From: Botryotinia globosa
Taxonomy: Eukaryota; Ascomycota; Leotiomycetes; Helotiales; Sclerotiniaceae
Assembly: GCA_014898425.1 (NCBI GenBank)
Contig: RCSZ01000008.1
Location: 434,001 to 498,000 of the forward strand
DNA: 64,000 nucleotides
Direction of reading: 5' to 3'
Position numbers and translations under genes: made by a program. The notes beneath the pieces are model-generated. The model made no database searches. It was not told the origin of the DNA and worked only from the letters and a program-made list of their open reading frames with translations. How positions within the stretch are numbered: position 1 is the stretch's first letter; every line of letters starts with the position of its first letter. Below are positions 52,482 through 61,755 of this stretch, in pieces.

Positions 52482-54182
52482 ATGCCTTCCATTGGCAAGA
52501 TTCTAGTCGCCACTGTCAACTTGTCAGTCCTTGTGAACGGACTGACATGGACCTCATGTGGTACCGGCGTAGAATGCGCAACCCTTGAAGTTCCGCTCGA
52601 ATATGGCGATTCGAAGTCAACAGCAAAAGCCAGTGTCGCGCTTGCTCGTTATCCTGCCACTGTAGCAGCGAGCAAGAAACTCGGATCTCTCTTGATCAAT
52701 CCCGGTGGACCCGGTGCCAGTGGTGTTAGCTTTGTGCAGTCCGGGGCCGGTGCCGCAGTCTCGGCACTGAGCGGTGGATTGTACGATGTTATTGGATGGG
52801 ATCCACGTGGAACTGGTGCTTCTGCTCCCATCTTGGAATGCTTTCCAAGTGCCAGTGCGGAGTATGATTTCAACAACGCATTTCCATCTGCTCCAAATCT
52901 TTGGCTTGGACAATTTTCGAATGCTAGCGCCAATGCTGCCGTTAGCTCTGCTATCACATCTTTTGACACCTCTGTCGCAGCTCTTGCAAAAGCCTGTGTA
53001 GCTCAGAAATCTCCCGCTCTTTACACCTCATCAGCGGCATATGTTGTCCGAGACATGGCAGCGATAGTTGATGCATTGGATGGAACTTCTGCAAAACTCA
53101 ACTACTGGGGTTTCTCATATGGAACCATTTTCCTTGCCGAGTTTATCCAAACTTTCCCAAGTCGCGTGGGAAGAGTTGTTGCCGATGGTGTCTTTGACGC
53201 AAAGGCAAATGCCCTTACATATGTCAGCCAATTGCCAAACGATCAACTCAGCGTTCGTGCTTCGTTGAACGATTTCGCAGCTTTCTGCACTACCGCCGGC
53301 AGTAAAGGATGCTCTTTTGCCACCGCTTCTACTGGAGTCACAGGTACTGTGGCCACCAGACTTGACAACATAATGGAAAACATGTTCAAGAATCCTATTG
53401 TTGCTTCGGGATTGAGCATTAGCTTAGATATCCTCAGTCCCATTCTTGCATCTCTTCTTACAGTTCCAACTACTTGGAAAACACTTGCATCTGTCTTATC
53501 CGGTCTCGAAACCCGCGACGCAACTGCTCTCGTTTCACTTTTGGGATCCTTAGCAGCGAGTGCACCAACCGATGGCTCCGCAGCAGGTGTCGGAACTCTT
53601 TCTATTTATCCACTTACTTGTGTTGACAATGCTGCATCAAATGGAATCACATTGGACACTGTCATTTCTCTCACAAAAAGCATTTCGATCTCCGCCAATA
53701 CTCCAATTCTGAATGCTGATCTTATCCCCATCACATTTTGCCGCAACTTCCCCTCCACACGTCCGCTTGTTCCAAACGTAGGAGCAAGTTTAATGGCAAA
53801 AACAGATACTCTTCTCGCAACAGCCAAGACACCAATCCTTATCGTCTCCGCTGAGAATGATCCAGCAACACCTCTCAAGTCCGCAAAAGCACTCCGCAGT
53901 CTACTCCCCTCTTCATCCACCCTCGTGTACCGTGGAGGAAGTGGACATACCACTATCTCGCATGCATCTCTCGGAATGGCAAAAACGATCTCCAATTTCT
54001 TTGTAAGCGGTCAAATGCCCAAAGATGGAGCTCGCTTTGCGGTGGACCAGAATATTTTCCCCTCCGCTGCAGCGAGTGGTTTAGTTACACCAGCAGCTTT
54101 CAACGGAACCTATACTACGCAAGAGCAGAGTTTCTTAACCGCAACATACAACATTGGCCTTGCCTTTTTAGCCCTCTCATAA
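52482..54182 (+). CDS. Secreted TAP-like alpha/beta-hydrolase peptidase
   Basis: Single exon, 566 residues from ATG 52482. A hydrophobic signal peptide (residues 1 to about 20, MPSIGKILVATVNLSVLVNG) precedes the mature start WTSCGTGVECATLEVPLEY, typical of the tripeptidyl/prolyl aminopeptidase-like family. Catalytic elements are visible: oxyanion segment GGPGASG (75-81), YDVIGWDPRGTG (101-112), nucleophile Ser212 in GFSYG, Asp460 in SAENDPATP and His489 in GSGHTT. The TAP-like C-terminal domain carries the last two. It is predicted to release amino acids or short peptides outside the cell. The last residues (NIGLAFLALS) are hydrophobic, so a GPI anchor is possible but unproven. Confidence 0.9.
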   Translation: MPSIGKILVATVNLSVLVNGLTWTSCGTGVECATLEVPLEYGDSKSTAKASVALARYPATVAASKKLGSLLINPGGPGASGVSFVQSGAGAAVSALSGGLYDVIGWDPRGTGASAPILECFPSASAEYDFNNAFPSAPNLWLGQFSNASANAAVSSAITSFDTSVAALAKACVAQKSPALYTSSAAYVVRDMAAIVDALDGTSAKLNYWGFSYGTIFLAEFIQTFPSRVGRVVADGVFDAKANALTYVSQLPNDQLSVRASLNDFAAFCTTAGSKGCSFATASTGVTGTVATRLDNIMENMFKNPIVASGLSISLDILSPILASLLTVPTTWKTLASVLSGLETRDATALVSLLGSLAASAPTDGSAAGVGTLSIYPLTCVDNAASNGITLDTVISLTKSISISANTPILNADLIPITFCRNFPSTRPLVPNVGASLMAKTDTLLATAKTPILIVSAENDPATPLKSAKALRSLLPSSSTLVYRGGSGHTTISHASLGMAKTISNFFVSGQMPKDGARFAVDQNIFPSAAASGLVTPAAFNGTYTTQEQSFLTATYNIGLAFLALS

Positions 54183-54908
54183 AAAAATCTCCATATAATC
54201 ATAGATCATCAGATAATAATACATCGCAATCAAAAATTCTTACCATGAACCCCCATCCCGTGCAATCGGACCGTATGTGTGAACAAAACTCCAGTGACAC
54301 CCAACGAATCTTCCATATAAAGCCAAGACCGCAAGATATTAAATGTCATTCTTGCATGCACGATATTGTTTCACGGTACTATTACCCCAGAATGCACCCC
54401 AGAAACCCTGCACCAGGTCAGCGATCACAAGACACGCCACGGGAATTTAACCGACTCGTCCCCTTTTTACCCGATAAGCATGTTGGTCTCACAAATTTTG
54501 TCTTTAAAGTGATCGAAGTGCGGAATCTGGGCGTCCTATTAACACTCTAAGAAGTTATCCTTAGGTTCATCTCCCTGATTCTGCGGTTTTCGCGGAATGT
54601 AGTATGAAAATGCCAAGATAAATAATATATCATGATGAGTAGGAAATGGGGAGGGATGAAAGTGTTGATAGATTGATAAATAATTGGGCCGATAGATAGA
54701 AACGGAGTGATATGAGAGTCGGGACTTCGAGGTCACTAAAACCGAGCTAGAACGTTTGAAATAATGATTCGAATTCCGTGATATTCGCGCTGACAAATCT
54801 GCCTTGAAATAGTTCCCACTTCAATATATACCATATTAGAACACAAATTTTGTATCTACTAGTCGTGAAACTCCCGACAAGTAATAACTCTCTACGCAAA
54901 ACTCCAAA
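54183..54908. other. Intergenic
   Basis: No supported gene. A plus-strand frame from ATG 54245 (101 codons) lies in the 3' region of the peptidase and has no recognisable content. Confidence 0.45.
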
Positions 54909-55553
54909 ATGTTCAAATATTTTACTATACTCCCTGTCTTCCTCGCACCACTCCTTGCCTCTTCAACTCCACTACCTCTAACAAAAACCACGCTCTCCAC
55001 TGATTACACATCCCAAGGCTATCTTATAGCCCTCAACGCATCCACGCCTTATTTTGCAGGAGCTGGTCCAGTCGCCGGCTGCATAACCTCGATTTTCGCC
55101 TGGACACTCGACACTACCGCGTGTGGTCTATTTGATGGCACTCGCACTGTATATAATCAAAGTATCGGGATGTGGATGTATGCATTTGAAAGTGAAGAGG
55201 GCACATGCAGTCTAGTTGAAGGTGGTCGAGTGACATGTTCGGAAACTGGAGTTAAGAACCAGGGAAAGTGGAGTGTGGTATGTGTGTTCTTCGCATGAAT
55301 TAGATGCAACTCAGAAAAAAAGTCGTTGAAAAATAGATGGGAAAGAAAAGCTGACATGATATGTGAATAGCCCAACTCCACGGAATCTGGTGCGCCGTTA
55401 TACATGATGGGCTGGGCAAACTGGCCAGTCCAAAAATGGCCGAGCAGTGGAGTAGATGTTGATGTTTGGAATACTTTGGTGGATAATCCTGCGCCGGGAG
55501 TTCATTTGGAAGGGTTTGCCAGATCGTTTAGTGTGAGATGGCAGGCTGCATGA
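54909..55553 (+). CDS. Small secreted four-cysteine protein
   Basis: Exon 1 is 54909-55277. The intron (55278-55370) runs from GTATGT through CTGAC to TGAATAG. Exon 2 is 55371-55553. The 183-residue product has a clear signal peptide (MFKYFTILPVFLAPLLASST). Four cysteines fall in the mature part (GCITS, ACGLF, TCSLV, TCSET), enough for two disulfides, with possible N-glycosylation sites (NAS, NQS, NST). The C-terminal exon is Trp-rich (GWANWPVQKW, VDVWN). No known domain. Size, secretion and cysteines fit an apoplastic effector candidate or a cell-wall protein. That is inference; there is no toxin or enzyme signature. Confidence 0.8.
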
Positions 55554-56197
55554 TCTTTGTAGAGGCCAATATTTGAATTTGGCGTTGTTATGGACTGGTC
55601 AAGGTGGGAGACGGAGCAGTCTGCATGAATACTTTACTTCAAAAAAGCAAAACTGGTCTCTGGATTGAATTTATGTGTTTTTTCTTCTCGGAAACGGGAC
55701 AGTAATAAAACGCAATGGACAACGGTGGAGTAACTGTATTCATCGCTGCATTCATCATAAATGTAATGAATGAAAACCTCTTCAGCATTCCAAAAACGAT
55801 TCAAAAAGCTTTCGATGACTCGAAAAGAAAATGATTGATAATATTACAAATCCCCCAACTGAAGGGTTTTTTGTGGAAAAGTAAGGAGAGTTCCTACCGA
55901 AATATGCTGCCACTGCACTGACAGAATCTTTTCCGCTTGATCCGGGCTCCTAAGGTCCGCGTTGAATATCTGGCTTGAGTTTTATGTTTATTGAAGATAA
56001 CACTGCAGATACATCATACCCAAAACTCGAGGTTTTGTGCATGCTAAGCTCTTGGAGTTTTTGGTTTTATCCGCAGATTGACCTCCCACACGACAAGAAA
56101 AGCTTTTCAAACTCTGAATTTTTGTTTCAAGTGGCGAAGAATGGGGATATTAGCCCTTGTGTTAATTTTGGGTATCCTACGGAGCGAAGAGAAGACA
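55554..56197. other. Intergenic
   Basis: No supported gene between the convergent secreted-protein and riboflavin synthase genes. A plus-strand frame starting at 55975 runs into the riboflavin synthase gene antisense and is not credible. Confidence 0.5.
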
Positions 56198-56936
56198 TTA
56201 ATTTCCGGAAAGCTTTGCTAGCTTTGCCTCAACAATGCGCTCCACCATTTTTTCCAAGATGGCAATATCACCACCGGTTCCTTGGGCGAAATATCCCTCC
56301 ACAGCTTTCTCGACGTATTTGCCAATTTGATCCACCTCGACGTTGATATATTCTCCTTCTTTCTTGAGAGCTGTGACTATCTTCGTTTGGGTATATGCGA
56401 TCAACATAATCTCAAACCATTCCTCATCAACCTTGGTAATCGTCAAGCTGGCTCCGTCAAGCGTGACATATCCCTTCTCGACAATATATCTCATCACTTG
56501 TTTGTCTCTGGGCTTCAATCTCAGGGTCAAAGCCTCTCCATCCTCCTCTCTCTTGATCAACTCTGCGACAGTATCCACATGTCCTTGTACAAAATGTCCT
56601 CCCATACGTGTGTTCGCAGAAACGGCGCGTTCGAGATTGACTTCGGAATTGACTTGCAGAGAACCGACGTTTGTACGACGAAGAGTTTCTGGTGCGCAAC
56701 CAACTGTAAAACTATCCTCCGTGAAGGTTGTAACTGTAAGGCAGATACCGTTTACGGAAATACTGTCGCCGAGTCCGCAGTCTCCGAGGATTGAGGAGGC
56801 ATTGCTGATGGTGAGGGTGGCACCATATTGACTGTCGAGTTTGATGTCGGAGACAACTGAACATGTTGGTTAGGTGACATTGTGTGCTGGGGCTTAATTA
56901 CGAACCTCCTTTGATCTCAACAAGACCTGTGAACAT
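56198..56936 (-). CDS. Riboflavin synthase
   Basis: Exon 1 is 56936-56906 (MFTGLVEIKG) and exon 2 is 56856-56198. The 49-nt intron runs from GTTCGT through CTAAC to GTTCAG. The 229-residue product matches riboflavin synthase in length and has two lumazine-binding repeats: MFTGLVE with NGICLTV at 46-52, and MGGHFVQGHVDTV at 95-107 with LDGASLTI at 143-150. VDQIGKYVEK lies near the C-terminus. The enzyme dismutates two 6,7-dimethyl-8-ribityllumazine molecules to riboflavin, the last step of flavin synthesis, in the cytosol. The very short first exon placing an intron after ten codons is common in fungi. I see no other rib genes in the window. Confidence 0.95.
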
Positions 56937-58080
56937 TGCGACGGCTTTGAAGAATGGAATGCGATTGAAGGTTGAGCTAAGCTGATGGCATTAAATTACC
57001 CCGCCATGACCAATGAGATCTGATATTGTGTTGCGCTAAACTCCTTTTGATGCATTACATAATACTTATCAACATCGATTTTAGTTCCTCATGAAAAATT
57101 ACTGCTGTCACTCTGACAACCTGCTTACGGTTCATATCCACATTCAGAGATGAAAAAAAGCATGTCTTATGATATTCAATTTGGATGTACCATAAGAACT
57201 CTCCAAAATTGAATATTAACCATCTCTTATTTCTGTTTCTTCAGCCGCGTGAAGTGCGTGGTATTTGCGTGATCTTTTCAGTTCCTCAAGTGGTCAAGTG
57301 ACAATGCTTGATCGAAACTATTAGACACATCTGCTTTCCCGTCGATGAGATACGATTTCTAAATTGCATATCCAACCGATGCATCGGGAGACGGAAAGCC
57401 ACAAACGGGAAAAGGTCCCCGAGGGTCCCTAACCAACTACTAGGTAGCTCATGCTTAGCATTCGAACTAATGAAATGCATCACATTTTATGACATGGACT
57501 GTAGATGCTCTATGAAGTGTCTTGTTTGGTTATCGAATCAGATTTCTTGTCAGATACCGATTATCCGAGGTCATTCCAATGATTGCATACTACAGATCTC
57601 CTATCTACACTCAATAAAATCCAGAATACATATGCAAACACTTATAATCATGAAGAACTTTAAAGTGTAAAGCGTTATAAACGTCATGGCAAGCAATCGT
57701 ACCTTGATATGTCAGTCTAACGAAAGAGCTACTGCAAGGCGGCCTTAGCAACGCTCGATGCTAACATAGCGTTGTTCCTGGGGAAATTTATGATGTAGTT
57801 ACGTCGTAAATTATGGTTTCATTGTTTGTGATTTGCTCAAGAGTTCTGGAAATATCTTGGAAAGTGCCAATTATTCAAGGTATTTGGGGATTTATTGGAA
57901 TATTTATGATATCACCATCTTCCGACCTCTTTGCTACATTTCGTCACACAGAGCTCATCTGTCTCAAGCTATAGCTAAGATAAGTACAAGTAGAGCTTTC
58001 TTCCACACAGTTTCTCTCACCAAACAAACGAACTCACGCCTCTGCAAATAAACCCAGTCCAGAAAATCGCCAGATTCATT
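56937..58080. other. Intergenic (divergent promoters)
   Basis: No supported gene in 1.1 kb. It contains the promoters of riboflavin synthase (minus; TACGGT at 57126) and of the small protein gene (plus). Confidence 0.5.
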
Positions 58081-58391
58081 ATGTCAACCTCAGAAGTTCC
58101 CCAAGGAAAACCCACAGACAACGATTATGTCTCCCGTCCTGGCCACAAGCAGGATCCAATTCCAGTCCTGAGTGACGAAGCTCCTATCGAAGAGGGTAAG
58201 TTTCGTTTGTATTGTTGATTTTTGAAATGAGCTAATAGCAATTAGAAACCGCCGACAACGTCGCTGTCGACAAAAGCAATATCATCGATGATAAAACCAG
58301 GCATGCTGCTAAGTCTGCTGAGACTTATCGAGAGCCGGGAGACAATGAGGGTTTACCTGAAAATGATGGGAGGAGTGCTGTTGCCCAGTAA
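58081..58391 (+). CDS. Small conserved fungal protein
   Basis: Exon 1 is 58081-58195 and exon 2 is 58246-58391. The 50-nt intron runs GTAAGT, CTAAT, AATTAG. The 86-residue product begins MSTSEVPQGKPTDNDYVSRP. It is entirely polar, acidic overall, with no hydrophobic core, and contains SNIIDDKTR, then AETYREPGDNEGLP. It looks like a small disordered protein I believe recurs in ascomycetes, but I know no function for it. The gene ends 185 bp from the convergent ATPase gene. Confidence 0.72.
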
Positions 58392-58575
58392 ATTTGGTTG
58401 AATCAAATAGAACAACTTGTGCCAAGGGACCAATTAGATGTAATATCGAGGTATCATGGCAACGAAACCGATTTCGATCGCGCCTTTCCCGGACGGATGT
58501 ATTGTTGGTGTTGACGTTATCCAAATATATATACAATAATGATACCATACTACTACCTGGAATCTCTGTCCAAGC

Positions 58576-59961
58576 TCAAGCTGCTACCTTGATCCCATTT
58601 TCGAGAGTGTGAGGCTCATATATTCTCGGTATTAATCCCTCAACCATACCAATGGCTCCTTCCATGCTGTCTTTGTTGAACACAAAAAGTCCCTGTATAG
58701 CAGCCATACTGGTATGAAGCTCTGGCTCTACAGTCTTACCCTCTTCATTAGCAACAAGCCCGAGACTTTCTAGCTTTGTCAAAAATCGCAATTTTCCATT
58801 TCCATCCTTGTCAATGTCGCCGTAGAATCTGTCCCACATCTCTGCAGCTTGATATCTTGTAGCTTCACCAATTCTCTCGATCATATCAACTCGTCCGGGC
58901 CGTATTAGCGCAGCGTCAAGTCTGTCAATATGATTTGTAGTGAGGAAAGCAATTCTTTCTTCCCCAGCTGCCACTCCGTCCAGTGCATTCAACAATCCCG
59001 AAAATGTCACTGTTGCGCCTGAATATCCTTCGGAGTCAACCTGTTTCCTATTTACAAATGCAGCATCTGCATCTTCGAGAAGTACTAGTGTTCTCGGAGG
59101 CAACTTTGTCAAGAAATGTGCCAATTTATCATCTGTCATTCCCCGCTCGCTCAAATTTATCATTGCGACGCCAAAGTTCAATTCTCCAGCCAAGGCCTGT
59201 ATAAAAGAGGTTTTACCACTCCCAGGTGGGCCATATAGAAGATAACCTCTGCGATAAGGTATTCCTCGATCCACATACCATTGTTGCCGACCCAGAAAAT
59301 CTGTCACATCGTCGAGGATTCGCTCCTTGACTCCTTCGTCTAGTATCACAGAACTTAATGGCCTTTTTCGTCGCGCATCTCCAAATTGTCTCCATTCCAT
59401 TCCAGAGCTCTTGTAAACAACCGTTTTCCCTTCTCGCTGTGTTGCAGCTAATTCATGCGCTTCTGCAAAGATATCTGCGAATATATGTCGATGAGCGTAT
59501 AATGTTCGCAGAGTAATTGTCTCGTGTGGCACACCAGTATTCATATTATGACTACTTTGCTTTTCCCGCTGGACTAAAATAAAAGCATTCTTATGCTGAA
59601 CAATGTGCCTACCGTATCCCGGCTGCGCAAGAAATGTCGCAGATGATGGACCGCCCTCTAATTGTTCACCAGTCGTTCGCATAGAATAGTCATGAACACG
59701 TGTGATTCGGGATGCGATGAATCCTCCAGGCGGACGAGGAAGACATAGCCATGCTAAGATCCATTGATATGATGGATCCTCCTTACTGATTTCAAGATTC
59801 ACCAAAAGACGGCGTTTGATGGTAGAAGCTCCCAGTATCATGAAACGTCGTCCTATGGCGGCAGAAGCCCCAAGACCTGCAAGACCAATGCCTCCGGCAA
59901 ATACGGGATTATTGAAGAGCGCATCGAGAGTTGTCAGTGACGTTGCTGATGGGTCAGGCAT
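58576..59961 (-). CDS. Bcs1-like mitochondrial AAA ATPase
   Basis: Single exon, 461 residues from ATG 59961. A short hydrophobic segment (GGIGLAGLGASAAIG, about 23-37) and the BCS1 N-terminal block (VNLEISKEDPSYQWILAWL, about 54-72) precede one AAA module. Its motifs are Walker A GPPGSGKT (244-251), Walker B TLVLLEDADAAF (291-302), TTNH (341-344) and RPGR (354-357). GLFVFNKDS lies near the C-terminus. Yeast Bcs1 sits in the inner mitochondrial membrane and inserts the Rieske protein into complex III. This may be the ortholog or one of the Bcs1 paralogs common in filamentous fungi, and the sequence alone does not decide. Confidence 0.88.
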   Translation of the reverse strand: MPDPSATSLTTLDALFNNPVFAGGIGLAGLGASAAIGRRFMILGASTIKRRLLVNLEISKEDPSYQWILAWLCLPRPPGGFIASRITRVHDYSMRTTGEQLEGGPSSATFLAQPGYGRHIVQHKNAFILVQREKQSSHNMNTGVPHETITLRTLYAHRHIFADIFAEAHELAATQREGKTVVYKSSGMEWRQFGDARRKRPLSSVILDEGVKERILDDVTDFLGRQQWYVDRGIPYRRGYLLYGPPGSGKTSFIQALAGELNFGVAMINLSERGMTDDKLAHFLTKLPPRTLVLLEDADAAFVNRKQVDSEGYSGATVTFSGLLNALDGVAAGEERIAFLTTNHIDRLDAALIRPGRVDMIERIGEATRYQAAEMWDRFYGDIDKDGNGKLRFLTKLESLGLVANEEGKTVEPELHTSMAAIQGLFVFNKDSMEGAIGMVEGLIPRIYEPHTLENGIKVAA

Positions 59962-61755
59962 TTTTTTGGTAGTGGAAGTAGTTTTGGGATCACCGAGTCG
60001 CCTGAAAAAAGTTCTGGAATACCCGATAGTAACCGATGTTTGTGGGGGGATAAGCTTATCGAGCTTATATCAATCATATCAACTCGATAAATAAATATTA
60101 AAGCACGCAATTTATTACGACAAACCACTGGCCATCTTACATTCTCATTCTACATTGTTATCAAAATGTGAGATGCCCTCGAGACAAAGAAACACGGATC
60201 GCAATAGCATTGGCTTACAGTCACCACCAGGGCACTGATGACCTCGGGACTGGGCTATCTAGAGTGCCAAAATCTGGATTGCCCTACAAGACCAAATCTC
60301 GATCAAGGAAGGCCAATACCGAGTACAAGACGATAACCCACAGACAATAGGATTGATTAGGTTCTTTCAACTATGTTCTCCGGGTTATTAGCACTTCTTT
60401 CACGACCCTGATACCTGCCAAACGAGCATCCTCTAATGAGCTAACCTTCGTCGAGGCAGTCGAGTGATTAACCCACTTTCATCATTTAGAGGAGGGATGA
60501 TATTTATTCATTTCAGCTACTACATACACAGGGGAAAGTTAGCGCAGTTGCCGATGTTGATGACAATATTTTGTCAAATTCCTGCATCGTTCCTCATTCT
60601 CTGCATGCGAAAACTCAAAGTTGAGTGAGTGTGTTTGATGTGCAGCATTCCTAGAGCAATTATAACTACAAAGTTTCACAAAGTCCTCCATCTGCTCCTA
60701 GAGTGCGACGATAACCCTGTGGGGGGGTTTTTTTTCCGCAACATAGGACAAGTAGACGATAGTAACAGTCATCTTCTCTAACAGCAAAGCAAGGTTTGTA
60801 TGGGATTTCCAAAAGGAATAACGTGCACTAGTTAGGAGGCATTCAAGACTGGACAATACAGGTTAGAACCAAATTTGACTATCTACTTGGACCAAAAACA
60901 TCAGTATTCAAAACTGCATGGAATCTACAAGGCTGTTCTAAATTCAGATCATCGATTCTGTTGCGTCACTTGATTGGGTCTGTACGAAATCATAAAACAT
61001 CGGTAAAACCAGTGAAGCTCCGTGCGAGTAATCATCATAGAGGATGTTCCCAGGTTCACACATGTTTCAATATTCCGTGTACGCATTTTTGGAGCATTTG
61101 TTACCCCGGACTTGATTACAAGTCTGTATTTCAATTATCCGCTGTAGTCGTTTCTGTACGTGAGGAAGGCCTCCTTGAGATTTTGAGGTAGTACCTGTAC
61201 GATCGAACCACAACAGGTGATCCACGGCTGCTGCTGAATTATTATCTTCATACGAGTACAACAGTTTATAGCCGTTCTCAAAATTACCTCAACTCTATCA
61301 AAATGGCACTTCGAAACTTAGTGTGGTTACTCTGTCGATGTATGGGATCTCTCAAATACATCGAAGGTCCTGGTCAAAATCTGCCACGCTCAGACTATTG
61401 TGACCCTTCCTGAAACTCTGGTACTACTTGGCAGACTTTTTGTTCTATAGTTGTTAAGGCGACCAATCGTTTACATTTTTTGATCGTTTAGTTGCGTGAC
61501 CCAGCCACATTCCCCCTCCTGAAAGTCAAAATTTCATCAACATGATAAGATGAGAACAAAACCTGTTGTGGATCTGGCCACGCAATGCAAAAAAAGTCCG
61601 AACCTTGAATGGCTCTAACAAAACCTCATGGACTCCCATCTTCATGATGTTGTTCATGGTTCTGTTGTAAAATTTTGCAAGGCCGGCCCCCTCATGATTT
61701 ACTTATTCAATTAAACTAGAATCTTCTTCCGCAGTGACTGCGGGCAGTCTGAACC
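59962..61755. other. Intergenic (divergent promoters), 1.8 kb
   Basis: No supported gene. It separates the minus-strand ATPase gene from the plus-strand permease gene. A short G-run and T-run lie at about 60720-60735. Confidence 0.5.

Noticed and set aside
54245..54550. 101-codon plus-strand frame after the peptidase gene
   Set aside because: Lies in the peptidase 3' region, polar without recognisable content; chance frame more likely.
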